From Ariolimax columbianus (Eukaryota; Mollusca; Gastropoda; Stylommatophora; Arionidae): a stretch of DNA of 64,000 bases. Positions 33,931 to 44,579 of the stretch are shown here, piece after piece. Both the position numbers and the translations under genes were made by a program. Location of the stretch: NCBI GenBank assembly GCA_036924085.1, contig JAVGWX010000018.1:20015464-20079463 (forward strand), given 5' to 3'. Below the pieces are notes generated by a model. It was not told the DNA's origin. It did not search any database and was given only the letters and a program-made list of their open reading frames with translations. How positions within the stretch are numbered: the first letter of the stretch is position 1; each line of letters starts with the position of its first letter.

Positions 33931-34280
33931 ACCTAACAGTCGATTGGCAAGTAGCTACAGTACTACCTGTCTTGAAGAAAAAAAAAGGCAATAGAAGAAA
34001 TTGTGATACGTATAGAGGCATATAGCTAAGTCTTTCCGGGAACATTTTTGCACATATCCGTGTACAAAGATAAAGACCGATTGCCGAATGTCAGCTGATC
34101 AATACTCAATCTCAAATTCGGAATTTCGGAAGGATGTAGGATGCACTGATATCTTGTTTAAAGTAATTAAGCGAAAGAACAATATAATATAACAAGCATT
34201 AAAACGTTCCGTTTTTTTTTATCACGAGGAAGCTTTTGATCGAGTAAATATGGACATATAGAGCCATTTTAGAGGACTAC

Positions 34281-34457
34281 GGCTTCCAGAAGACGGATGT
34301 GTCGGACCGAAAGGTGCAAATATCACAGTCAAGCTGTAAACTAGCGACACGGCGCATTCCGCTCTTTAACTACTTTCTGCTACTTGCTAAACCCTGTTAA
34401 AGGGTTGGTAGCGGGAGATTGAGCACGAACACAGAAGAAGAAGAAGAAGAAGAAGAC
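34281..34457 (+). mobile_element. SINE-1 5'-truncated copy, 9-bp TSD
   Basis: Carries only the 3' half: GACGGATGTGTCGGACCGAA to GCACGAACACAGAAGAAG with a short GAA tail. Exact direct repeats GAGGACTAC flank it (34272-34280 and 34458-34466). 5' truncation with a TSD is evidence for target-primed reverse transcription of this family. Confidence 0.92.
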
Positions 34458-34466
34458 GAGGACTAC

Positions 34467-34869
34467 TGAATACAAGATCGACTTTTGGATAGAATGACAG
34501 AAGTTGTACGGTCAGATTAAAAATGAGATAAGAACGATTGATGGAACCACACACACTTTGGACCTAGAAACGGTGCGTACTCTCGTCAATGCTGTTCGTC
34601 ATCGTTCTCATCGCTGTCGTCGTCTTGATTGGTTTCTTTCAACCTGAGATTATGAAGACTTCTCTTGATCGGGCCCTAGTATGTGCTTCGTAGATGGGGA
34701 GCGTTACTGCTTCTGTTATTTATGATGCCCACCTTCTGCATGGTGGTCTTGTCTCTGTATCCATTTATAAGTATATCATTGCTCTCTGGGGGGATACTAT
34801 CTGGTGTTTGTCGTGTCACGTGGTCGAACTATTTGGTTTGTTCTCTCTTTATGAAGTCCAGAGCTGGTT
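34467..34869. other. Intronic sequence, nothing recognised
   Basis: May include the end of the RTE-like fossil for the first 100 bp. The remainder has short open frames without motifs. Confidence 0.4.
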
Positions 34870-35375
34870 TTGTGCCTAGCTATCTCCGAATATCTTTGTG
34901 AAGTCCAGCACTGATGTTGTTCTTAGATGTCTCCAAATATCTTTGTGAAGTCCAGCACTGGTGTTTGTACTTAGATGTCTCCGAATATCTTTGTGAAGTC
35001 CAGCACTGGTGTTTGTACTTAGATGTCTCCGAATATCTTTGTGAAGTCCAGCACTGATGTTGTTCTTAGATGTCTCCAAATATCTTTGTGAAGTCCAGCA
35101 CTGATGTTGTGCCTAGATGTCTCCAAATATCTTTGTGAAGTCCAGCACTGGTGTTGTACTTAGATGTCTCCAAATATCTTTGTGAAGTCCAGCACTGGTG
35201 TTGTACTTAGATGTCTCCGAATATCTTTGTGAAGTCCAGCACTGGTGTTGTACTTAGATGTCTCCGAATATCTTTGTGAAGTCCAGCACTGGTGTTTGTA
35301 CTTAGATGTCTCCGAATATCTTTGTGAAGTCCAGCACTGATGTTGTGCCTAGATGTCTCCGAATATCTTTGTTTC
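34870..35375. repeat. 46-48-bp minisatellite
   Basis: About 10.5 copies of a unit containing ATCTTTGTGAAGTCCAGCAC and TTAGATGTCTCCGAAT. Variants differ at TGGTGTTGTACT versus TGATGTTGTGCCT, and these variants are interspersed, suggesting repeated unequal exchange. It lies in the long intron. Confidence 0.93.
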
Positions 35376-35655
35376 TGATTGTATTCATTATTATTACTAT
35401 AAGTATTCGTCGCAGGCATTTCATCTCTGTTATCACGGTGTTAATTTTATCTTTGTTGGTCAATGTCCAATTCTTGCACTAGTACCACAATGTGCTGTTC
35501 ACCATGGATAAAATAACAACAGAAGCAAGCCAAGCTGCACCATAAGAAAGTGATTATAGCTCGATATATATAACCAACATTTTGTCTAATAAACACAGTT
35601 GGCGATAGGCTGCCTTACCATATCTTCTTCTTCTTTCTTCTTCGTTCATCTTCAG

Positions 35656-36011
35656 ATCTCAACTTCAATAACTCTAACGAAGGCAGTAGTCGACTCAAGG
35701 CTCTATACGCTATCGTACAGCTTTTCGTGGAAGGAGACAGGCTGTTGCTAAATGCAACTGCATTCTGCGATGGATGTCAACTGGTCGACATCCTTCAGCT
35801 GGTAGAAACCGAATCACCACTCGCTGATCAACTCTGGACAATTCCGAATCGCACCCGCCATGTTTGCAACGGCCTGCTTATGAAACTGAGTCGGAAGATA
35901 ATGGAATTTTGCACACTTGACGATCAGTATGTGTTGTTTACACCAGAATTGACGCCATTATGCGCATCGTACGTATGTTCACTTGGTGCAATTAGGTCCG
36001 GTTTAATTTGA
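35656..36011 (+). other. Unassigned open segment after a strong acceptor
   Basis: A pyrimidine-rich tract ending CATCTTCAG (35655) is followed by an open frame of 118 codons to a TGA at 36009-36011. It would start in phase 1 and encode SRLKALYAIVQLFVEGDRLL and later CNGLLMKLSRKIMEFCTLDD. The composition is ordinary for a protein and not repeat-derived. I recognise no family. It could be a terminal exon, part of a nested gene, or chance; the pyrimidine tract might come from a reversed GAA tail. Phase does not match the donor at 32051 (phase 0). Confidence 0.25.
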
Positions 36012-37253
36012 ACACGTCTCGTAGAATAAGAAACGAAGACATTAGAAATACAGTGGAAATCAACCTTTGTCTTGTATACATTTCAAGACAAAAAATACAC
36101 AGATTTTGTCCTCTCTTGATAATGCAAACTATCGACTTCCACTGCACGCTTATAAACACAAGAGGTCACGGCTGCGTGACACGAGAGAGACCTCGCGGTT
36201 GGTGAATAGATGTCATAAGGGCAATATTTCAACGACACGTGCTTACATCGACCGACATAACACTTGGCCAGAGGACGACGACATACGTACCCCCCGCCAC
36301 GTTCTCCAAGCACACGTGGATGGACAAATGAACTTTATTCAAACCCCTTGATAATCTTTGTCAAAAGCAGTGTATGAAACCAACATAAGGTTTCCAAGCT
36401 TTAATTAGTTCGTGTGACATGGTGGGTTTACTGGGTGTCATTTGAAATGATAAGTGTTTGGTTCGTGTGGTAACACGTTGACAAGCGCCTCACAGATGTG
36501 CCCCACTAAATCGTGAATCAAACTTCAAGACTTAAAATAACAGCTATTTTGAACGCTACGCACTTTTAACGTTGATAATAATTTCAGACCTGGATGCTGA
36601 TCATGTTGCAAGTCTGGACATGTAAGTTTAGCGTAGCAGAGGAAGATAAATACCAATGTGAATTAGTTTATGGTTTCTTAATTATTTGCATACTAGCAAT
36701 AACACGTCAATAATGATGGACATCAAAAGTTCTTTCATGACGACATTTGTGGTGAAAGTACGCGGTTTTTTGTAAGTGGTTGTAACAAACTATAGAATTC
36801 TAATTGAAGACTTTGAATTCAACGAAATTCAGAACAAAATAAATATTTTATTGATATAAACATTAATGCAAACTATTTACAAACAAATTCATTTATTTAC
36901 ATAGCAGCAGTCTGAAATGTGTGAGCATGTTTGGCTTTTAAAAAATGTATAATATTAACACTGAGTTATTAGATTCATATATCACTCTCACTCATTTTGT
37001 ATTGCTCAATTCAAGGACACCAAAAAAACGTTTAAAATTTGTATTCAAACGTAAAATATTCAGTGTATAAAAATGAAAGTTCTGAAATTGAGAAATAAAA
37101 TTCACGTCTTCGATAATGGTTTTCATAATAACATTTAAAAAATTAGAAAGGTATATATCTACAAATTTGAAAGGAAAAATAATGCCTCGTGCCCGATATG
37201 ATCCATTGACCTAGGAATTTCGAAATGTTTCCCTAAAGTGAATTATAGGTATT
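36012..37253. other. Intronic sequence, nothing recognised
   Basis: AT-rich, especially 36830-37200. Overlapping short frames at 36008-36351 lack motifs. No mobile element signature was identified. Confidence 0.45.
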
Positions 37254-37260
37254 GATGTGT

Positions 37261-37454
37261 GCATGGAGCGCGTGGCGGAATGGTTTTGATGCTTGCCTGA
37301 GGACAACGAGTGCAGTGATCGAATCCGTTTTTCTGTTAAGGGTGAAATAAACAAACATTGCCAGCACACGACGTGGTGACAGCAGTGACGAATCGACCTG
37401 TGGTTCTCAAAAACCCTTCGACTACCCCAGCAATGGGGATAAAGTCATACGACG
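37261..37454 (+). mobile_element. SINE-5 (tRNA-derived) copy, imperfect TSD
   Basis: GCGTGGCGGAATGGTTTTGATG (A-box region) and GTGATCGAATCCG (B box), then GTGAAATAAACAAACATTGCC and CCCTTCGACTACCCCAGC. The same order is at 54493-54720. It is flanked by GATGTGTGCATG (37254-37265, overlapping the start) and GATGTGTAAATG (37455-37466), a possible TSD with two mismatches. Confidence 0.75.
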
Positions 37455-37466
37455 GATGTGTAAATG

Positions 37467-38379
37467 TTGAGTTTAACATGGTACCGTGAACGACGGGCAA
37501 ACGAACGGCGAGAATTATGTGATGTAAAAATAGGGGCGATGGTAGTCCTGAAACGACATTTTATTTTATTGAACACACTTCGTTCGCTTGATGTCTCCTA
37601 TTGTTGTTCCTTGCTGTTGTTGTTTTTGTCCAAAGTTAAAGATGGCGACATCAACAGACTATCCTCGTCCAGAAAATGTAACTTGCGCTGAATTTGGATT
37701 AAAGTGAGAAAAAAGCTGCGCTGGACATCAATCTTACTCTCTCGTCCCAAGTTACCTGGAACTAGGGGCAAGACATGCAATTAAGACGACTGGAAGTAGC
37801 TCAAGATACAGACTTTCAGGTCGTACAATCCGTGAGACCAGGGGTCGTTTGAAACTTATGGGAGTCAATCGCCCACCGTTTCCTTGACGATTTGAGAGGC
37901 GAAGTCGTACCTCTCTACTGCAGCATCCCCCACGAGTAGACGAAGACGCTGCTGCTGACCAGCGGCCACCTCTGTAGGTCTAGGTGAGGGACCATTAACC
38001 CACGGTTAAGAGAAGATTCCGGTCGGGGTATGCAATAAAAATGGACGCAATTTCCAAGCAGGTCGTGCACACCAAGCAAGGACGGTGCCCAATCTGTAGT
38101 GATGTCCTAACCAAACAACGTGTATTCTATAACACATGAAGAACAGATCGTGTTATTTCCGAATTCCGAGCAAAATTACACGCACGGGCTTCCTGTGAAT
38201 AGCGTGGGACGTGCTAGAAAATGATCTACACACAACACTGCGCTCCATACATTAATTGGAACGAACAAACCACATGAAAATCGCAGACCATGAAAGCAGC
38301 TGTTGCTTGGTCGCCATCTTACCGGAACTTGTGGTACAGTAATCTTGGACGTCTTTGTAGCGACTCGCATCATGTAGAT
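37467..38379. other. Intronic; possible decayed coding remnant near 38040-38140
   Basis: A short phrase KQGRCPICSDVLTKQRVFYN can be read at about 38078-38138. A CxxC followed by basic residues is reminiscent of transposase C-terminal Cys-rich tails (for example piggyBac type), but no catalytic domain or terminal repeats were found. Nothing else is recognised. Confidence 0.25.
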
Positions 38380-39123
38380 AGCCACTCATAGCTGACTGCT
38401 TACATCAGGGTCCGCCAACCAGAGCCGACCAACACCCGATTAGGCATTTTTACGGGCTGCCCTGGAAACAGGCTGCACTAGTGTAGTATGGCTAAGAGAA
38501 TAGGGATCGCAGTGGGATAATAAATCAGGTACCAAATGTGCAGTGCTGAAGTCGAATGAGTTGGGTCGAAACGGCGCAGATATCGCTGTCTTTCTGGGAA
38601 CACCACCATACGCCCTTTTCAGGACAAACGCGGAAGAAGAATAAGAAAAAGAAGAAGATGATGATGAGGAAGAGGAATAAGAAGAAGAGTAGAAGAAGAA
38701 GTAGAGGAAGAAGAAGTAGAGGAAGAAGAAGACGAGTAAGAAGAAGAGTAAGAAGAAGAAGAAGAAGAGCAAAATGAAGAAGAAGAGAAAAGAAGAACAA
38801 AGAAGAAGACAGAAAAAGAGTCAGAAGAAAAAGAAGAGTAAAAAGAAGAAAAACTGCAAGACAAAGAAGAAGAACGAGAAGAAGAAGAAGAAGAAGAAGA
38901 AGAAGAAGAAGAAGAAGAAGACGAAGAAGAAGAAGAAGAAGAAGAAGAAGAAGAAGAAGACGAAGAAGAAGAAGAAGAAGAACGAGAAGAAGAAGAAGAA
39001 GAAGAACAAGAAGAAGAAGAAGAAGAAGAAGAAGAAGAAGAAGAAGAAGAAGAAGAAGAAGAAGAAGAAACAGAATAGCAAGAAGGAAGAAAAAGAAGAA
39101 GAAAAAGAAGAAAAAGACTAAGA
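38380..39123 (+). mobile_element. Divergent SINE-1 copy with about 490-bp GAA tail
   Basis: Blocks ACTCATAGCTGACTGCTTAC, GAAACAGGCTGCAC, GTGCTGAAGTCGAATGAG and GGCGCAGATATCGCTG place it in the SINE-1 family, but with more substitutions than the others. From about 38629 the sequence is an almost pure purine tract to 39123. Long Lys/Glu or Leu/Phe/Ser frames there are by-products. It is the longest tail expansion in the window. Confidence 0.8.
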
Positions 39124-39377
39124 AAAAAACTATAAGAACTCCACACAACATCGGTACTAGGATCGACACTCGTCATCGATACGATCCTGTCAACCCAGCT
39201 GTAAATAAATACCTGTCTTAGTATTCGAGCAGAGAAAGCAGCGAGAAAGTGAATAGGTCCCAGCTAACCTCATACAAAAAAAATACATTTCCTCGTACAA
39301 CGACATCTTTAACACTTCATCCCCGACCACGTGCCAGTTATGGATCTAACTTGGCCATAACTTTTATACGTGAATCC

Positions 39378-39740
39378 GGGATCAAGATGCTGAACAGCGC
39401 ATGAGCTGCAGTGGTCAGCGACCCATAGCTGACTGCTAGCGTCAGGGCCAGCGTACCAAAGCTGCCAAGACCATTCAACACCTCCATGCGGTGATCCTGG
39501 ATAACAGGCTGCAGCAGGGCAGACTGGCTAAGGAGAAGGAATCGAAGAGGGAATGCTAACCCGGTACTCAAAAAATGTTTGCTGAAGTCGGATGTGTTGG
39601 ACCGAAAGGTGCAAATATCGCAGTCAAGCTGTAAACTACAACACAACGCATTCCGTTCTCTGGACTACATTCTGCTAGTTAAGCCCTTTCAGTGTTTGGT
39701 AGTGGGAGATTGAGAATGAACGAAGCCAAGCCAAGCCATC
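39378..39740 (+). mobile_element. SINE-1 full-length reference copy, 9-bp TSD
   Basis: Exact direct repeats CGTGAATCC lie at 39369-39377 and 39741-39749. The 363-bp element starts GGGATCAAGATGCTGAACAG and ends GAACGAAGCCAAGCCAAGCC. In order it holds GCAGTGGTCAGCGACCC, GCTAGCGTCAGGGCCAGC, AACAGGCTGCAGCAGGGC, the core GCTGAAGTCGGATGTGTTGG, and GTTTGGTAGTGGGAGATTG. No convincing B box was found, so the promoter type is unclear. Confidence 0.93.
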
Positions 39741-39749
39741 CGTGAATCC

Positions 39750-40894
39750 AACCCCTTATGCCTATATTTTCAACCGTTTGATATTCATACAGTAAAGAAC
39801 ATATTTTCTATTTAAAGTTAGACATTTGTTTACAAAGAATGTTTTAATTTTGTTCTCCAAACATATTTTTTTTTCCACGCCATCTTGGTGACATTGAAAT
39901 GTCAAAATAATACTTCTATGCATCCTTAATGTTTGGATCACTGAATCTAGGGCGCTTACCTCTTCCAGTGGCAAGTCTGTTGTGTGAAGTGTTTATCATC
40001 AAGTAAATTGTTCCACTTTCTTTGTTCTGTTTCCTAAGTTTGTTGTCTCGCAAGTGCAAACCTTTACTGGGGACGTTTTCAATGGGAATTCAGTTTATGA
40101 TAATGTTAATTTTTAAACAAGTATTTCTTCGTGTATTTAACATTAACGAACTTCGTGGATTTGGTCTATCGTACAAATAACTTAACATTGTTTGACCATA
40201 TGTTAAGTTTGGAGAATAGGGTAGGAGGGTTGGTAGCTATATTAAGCTTGGAGAATAGGGTAGTTGGGTTGGTAGCTATAAGAAATGAATGGAAAATGAG
40301 AAAACGTGCCATGTGAGAATTTCTCAAGCGTTCTTTTCACTCAAAGGAGGTGAGATTGGCGTCTAGACATATCGGAGATGGACGACAAGTTCGGAGACCC
40401 TGTGTGTATTGCACGTAAAACAACCCTTGGTAGTTGACGTGAAAAATAGGACCACGACCCATGGCACCCAATTTCTGAACATCAGGTGCAGAACACAAGA
40501 CTCAAATCCAGACAAAGCTTCCTAAAATCAGTACAGCCCGTACAGACAAACCCTGAAAGTCGCCGCATCGAGAGACAGCATGAAAAGATGCAGACCCCAG
40601 AGGTGGAACTTCATGAGGCACCTGCCCCCGGACACCATCTACCACATCATCATCCGTGCTTTGACATGGAAAGTCAGTGAGTTGACTATCGAAAATAAAA
40701 CGCTGTAAGGTGCCTTCCGGACTAACGTTCTGGAAGTAACGGAATTACTACCCAGTGGTAGCCTGCATTCAGACCAAAATGGAGGCGATCCTCCATTATG
40801 CAGCAGACCAATCATCTGCGTGAACGACTGGAGATATTTGTTTTAAAACCTCTAAACCCCCAAAAGGGTCAAACGTTTTGTTTCGCTGGTTTGT
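39750..40894. other. Intronic sequence with a 38-bp duplication
   Basis: A 38-bp unit GGAGAATAGGGTAGGAGGGT with TGGTAGCTAT is repeated twice at 40211-40283. Other frames (40486-40680) show no motif. Confidence 0.4.
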
Positions 40895-41060
40895 AGATTA
40901 CTGCCAGGCTGTGATGCCTACGCATGTCGATATTACGCTTCCGGTTTCAGCATGCCACACTTTTGGGGACCGGGTTTACTTTCCCTTTTCGATCCATATT
41001 CTCTCGTCCATTAGCCGCCACTTGGACGTTGAATTTAGCCTTGGACAGTTCTGATTCGCT
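40895..41060 (-). mobile_element. Ancient SINE-1 fragment
   Basis: GATATTACGCTTCCGGTTTCAG region, GGGGACCGGGTTTACTTTCC, TTCGATCCATATTCTC and CCGCCACTTGGACG follow the reversed SINE-1 order with heavy divergence. Only the middle part is recognisable. Confidence 0.4.
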
Positions 41061-41699
41061 GAATCGGATACAAAGTTATATACGAGTCATTGACTGCAGT
41101 CATTTTGTTCAGTTCGGCAATGGTTCTCAAGGTGAAAGTTCGAATAGAAGAGCACAGAAAAGGCCCACTGTGTTTATCAAGCTTACAGTGGTTCACTTAA
41201 TCACCATTCATCTATTTGAATCTCCCTGGTACATAGAACCGCAATAGATACACCCTCAACTCAACCCCACCCACCCCCGCCCATGTGTTCTTATTCCATG
41301 TCGCCTTCTAGAGTTCCGCCCATTAGACCCCAGCTACTGTGGCCTCCACCATCATCGTTTTTCCCCACTCATCTCTTTCCCTGCGGGTCTCAATTCAGCG
41401 CAGGTCTAGCTGTAATTACCAAACATTACTGCAATTAAAATGTTATGATTATGCCCTGACTCGCAACTCCAACATATAAAGTTCTTTGACATAGAAAAAT
41501 TGTTCCCGAGACGAAGAGAATAGGACTACTACTATCATATCGCGAGACGAGTAAAGAACCTTATACACAGGACTGACATTCTCACCATGTAAAAACCATT
41601 GCTATAATGCCACATTGTACATGACTGGAAGTAGGCTTTCCTAAAAGCTGATTAGTGGAGCCAAAGACTGTGTTTAATATATGATTCGACAAAAATAAC
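41061..41699. other. Intronic sequence, nothing recognised
   Basis: No repeat, element or exon candidate was identified. A CCCACCC-rich stretch lies near 41265. Confidence 0.45.
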
Positions 41700-41790
41700 G
41701 CATAGAAATTGATTGATCGATCGATTTATTTGTTTATTTATTAATTGATCAATTGATTGTTTGATTGATTGATTGATTGATTCTCTATGT
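41700..41790. repeat. GATT/TGAT microsatellite
   Basis: About 90 bp of GATT words with ATCGATCG interruptions (41710-41785). Confidence 0.85.
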
Positions 41791-41809
41791 TCACATGCCT
41801 CTTCTTCTT

Positions 41810-42400
41810 CTTTCGTTCGCTTTAAAATATGGTCTATATCTTAAAAGTTGTCTCTTGTATATACGTCACTGTCTTTTGTAGTTCACATACAGGTCCATAA
41901 AGTTTCTCTTCCAGTGTTGTTTCTATGGGGCAGAGATATCTTCTCTGTATATCATATTCGGGGCAGCTCTGTAGTATGTGCTCTGCTGTCTGGGGTGTCA
42001 TATCCGCATGTACACATGGCTGAGTTGCCAATCTTCATTTTTGTGTACATGTGGCTGTGGAGTCGGTTGTATCCTGTTCTAATGCGCAACACAACAGTTT
42101 ACTCTTGTCTGTTCATGTTATTGTAATCGTCTGGTGTAATCCTTTGATGGCTTTCTGGTTGATTTGATTGTCCTTAACTTTTTTGGTATGTAACTGGCAC
42201 ATCTGGTTGCTCGTCTGTAGCACCCTTCTTTGCCAGTCGATCTGCTCTTTCGTTTCCTGGTACTCCACAATGAGAAGGTATCCACTGCATGACAATCTTG
42301 CGCTGGCTGCTAAGTTCAGACAGTAGAGCCTGTAGATCTGGCAGTTTCTCAAATGCCAGTGCTTGGATTGCTGATTGTGCATCTGTCCATGTTCAAATAA
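41810..42400 (-). mobile_element. LINE-I relative (family 2): RNase H and knuckle remnant
   Basis: Read on the minus strand in changing frames: an RNase H region with VMQWIPSHCGVPGNERADRL, then RIRTGYNRLHSHMYTKMKIG, and HADMTPQTAEHILQSCPEYD, the last part of a CCHC-like knuckle. The element is a different family from LINE-I copies 1-4 because the residues between the motifs differ. Frameshifts and stops make it inactive. A CTTCTTCTTCTTTCG stretch at its 3' end (41801) is the complement of a GAA tail. Confidence 0.8.
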
Positions 42401-42704
42401 TAGTTTAAAACTGGGTTTGGGGACGTTTCGCCAAGGTGTTGGTAACTTTGCTTACAAACCCAGCGTTCCAGGTCCAAATTGAGTCGCGCTCAGTTTTCAG
42501 TTACTGGGGCTATTGTATGACTGCTCTAACGGTCGACCCAGCTGTACATGGGTAACTGACGAGGTCAGGGACAAATTAGGATAGCAGTGAAAGCTACAAA
42601 GTTCGTGCTATATCGTCAGCATTTTCTGTAATGAAAAGAACTGAGCACATGTGCAATGAAGTCGTGGTTATTTGAGCCATTTTCCACTTCTAATGTTTCT
42701 ATTT

Positions 42705-42789
42705 CTTCTTCTTCTTCTTCTTCTTACGCTGTCAGACGTCAACCTGTATTTTTTCGAAAAAAGCAGCGGTCATCCTGAGGCTGTCTAAT
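42705..42789 (-). mobile_element. LINE-I 3'-end fragment
   Basis: The reverse complement of CTTCTTCTTCTTACGCTGTC, then AGACGTCAACC and TTTTTTCGAAAAAAGCAGC matches the last 80 bp of LINE-I copy 2 (19310-19385). An extremely 5'-truncated insertion. Confidence 0.85.
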
Positions 42790-43117
42790 GTTTCTATTTA
42801 AAAGATGCAGGTTGAGTTATTTCCATTCGTGACCTTCGATCAGTTCAAGGCCATCAAGGTCAGCTATATTGAACTGGTTGAATTCAATCCGGCCCCGTAC
42901 TTTCAAGTGCCCAGTGAACTAGAAGAAAATTTACATAATTATTTCAAACTATCGAGAATATTACATTATTCAAGAAAAGGGACACGAAAGAAAAAGGAAC
43001 TACGGGTTATAATATATTATACATGTGAGGTGAGTGAACAAGTCCAGGTAGCAGTGAAAAAGGCAAATTCAATATTAAACAAAGGAGCAAGGAAGTGATT
43101 GTCAAACTGTATAAAGC

Positions 43118-43522
43118 ATTAGTTGCAGTGGTCAACGATCCATAGCTGACTGCTAGCGTCAGGGCCAGTGAACCAGAGATGCCAAGACCGTTCTACACCT
43201 CCACGCGGTGATCCTGGATAACAGGCTGCAGCAGGGCAGACGGGCTAAAGAGAAGGGATCGAAGAGGGAATGCTAATCCGGTACTCAAAAAATGCTTGCT
43301 GAAGTCGGATGTGTTGGATCGAAAGGTGCAAATATCGCAGTCAAGCTGTAAACTACGACACAACGCATTCCGTCTCTGGACTACATTTTGACACTTAAGC
43401 CCTTTCAGGGTTTGGTAGCGGGAGATTGAGAACGAACGAAGAAGAAGAAGAAGAAGAAGAAGAAGAAGAAGAAGAAGAAGAAGAAGAAGAAGAAGAAGAA
43501 GAAGAAGAAGAAGAAGAAGAAG
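43118..43522 (+). mobile_element. SINE-1 copy nested in LINE-C, (GAA)n tail
   Basis: Starts GCAGTGGTCAACGATCC, includes the core GCTGAAGTCGGATGTGTTGG and ends GAACGAACGAAGAAG with about 85 bp of GAA. LINE-C sequence stops at CATTAGTT and resumes at TCTAGATTGG, where an intact LINE-C would be continuous. No clear TSD. Confidence 0.88.
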
Positions 43523-43636
43523 AAGATCTAGATTGGAGTGCTGTGTGGCATCCCTATCGTAGAGGGAATCTAAAGATAGCGGAAAGGATTCAAAGAAAAG
43601 TGATAAAACTGATAGTGGGAATCCAGAATGATAGTT

Positions 43637-43700
43637 ATCTTAACTTAACGTCTTGATACTGGTTTAGAAGACTCTACAGAGTGTATACAACCAGTTTTTT
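43637..43700 (-). mobile_element. LINE-C 3'-end fragment, reversed
   Basis: CTTAACTTAACGTCTTGATA then CTGGTTTAGAAGACTC is the reverse complement of the LINE-C 3' terminus seen near 3825-3870. It is inserted inside the forward LINE-C fossil. Confidence 0.75.
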
Positions 43701-43849
43701 TTCGAGAAGGGTTTAATATACTCCCACATAAGAGCTGAGTATACCGAAGCCAGTTTGACGTTATCTATAGCTGCTCTTTAACAAACCACCTGAGGGAAGA
43801 AGGTACAAAATAACTTCTGGGTAGATTTTCAGCTAGAATTTTGAATTGT

Positions 43850-44045
43850 GTCCGTGCATCGTCCGGTAAGCCTACTCTTTTCGATTTAGAAATGCCAATG
43901 TTAACGAACATGGCAGTCCGATTTCACTACCCAAATATCAGGGGAATTTTTACCAGAAGATCAACGTGAAAAAATCCCGGTCTCCACCGTGATTCGAACC
44001 CGCGACCTCCGGCACACTAGACGGACATCTTACCTCGAGACAACT
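43850..44045 (-). mobile_element. SINE-4 copy, reversed
   Basis: The reverse complement shows AATTAGTTGTCTCGAGG, GTCGCGGGTTCGAATCACGG, TTTTTTCACGTTGATC and GTAGTGAAATCGGACTGCC, ending in TTTCTAAATCGAAAAGAG-type tail. It is well conserved, with both tRNA-like boxes. Confidence 0.8.
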
Positions 44046-44579
44046 AATTCTCATGAAGAAAGAAAAACCAGCATAAGTTGTCAAGAAAAGAGATGAATTG
44101 TAGGGGATTTAATGAAGGTTTATAAGATAATAAACGGAAAGGATTAATTTGACTCTAACATGTTTTATTCTTTAAAATATAGCCTCCTGCAATAACAAGA
44201 GGCACATCCCTAAATTAATTAAAGAAAGGTCCAGATTAGATACCATAAAATATGTTTTAGTCACCGAGTGATGAATGCGTGGAATTTATTGGCACCGGAA
44301 ATAGTGGAGGCTGGGTCAATTAATGTCTGCCATCTTACTGTTCGACAATCTATGTGTAACGGGTATCCGCGTTTTGGGATGATACAATCAATATTCAGGA
44401 AAGTTAGCTGCGTCCAGCAGCCAGGCTAGAAAAACAAAACCTTCCCCACAAGCAGCCTTCGTCGACTGTTGAAAATACAATGGCAGAATTGGGTACTAGA
44501 CAACGAAATCCTCACGAGGGTCCAAATGACAAGCGTCCACATTTTGTTGCAGAAGACCCAAATCAGGTGGTCCGGCTTT

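Larger units (their letters stand above)
32360..34466 (+). mobile_element. RTE-like LINE fossil split by two later insertions
   Basis: Left part (about 32360-32612): AVKKSAGNKSPGVDGIASEV, an RT motif 0/1 block. The next block resumes at 33935: DWQVATVLPVLKKKKGN and NCDTYRGI, which normally follow within about 40 residues. Later a GFRKDVGCTD-like and AFDRVN block (motif A region) is seen to about 34260. The LINE-C copy (32613-33930) and SINE-1 (34281-34457) are inserted into it. Several stops are present, so it is inactive. Confidence 0.75.
42960..44340 (+). mobile_element. LINE-C fossil broken by three later insertions
   Basis: LINE-C blocks are at about 42985-43117 (GTGAGTGAACAAGTCCAGG; GTCAAACTGTATAAAGCATT), 43523-43636 (TCTAGATTGGAGTGCTGTG; GGGAATCCAGAATGATAG) and 44055-44340 (AATGAAGGTTTATAAGATAA; AAGAAAGGTCCAGATTAG). 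Between them sit SINE-1 (43118-43522), a reversed LINE-C 3' end (43637-43700) and SINE-4 (43850-44045). The order gives relative ages. All LINE parts are riddled with stops. Confidence 0.8.

Noticed and set aside
38525..39176. Leu/Phe/Ser-rich and Lys-rich frames
   Set aside because: By-products of a GAA/AAG tract behind a SINE-1 tail.
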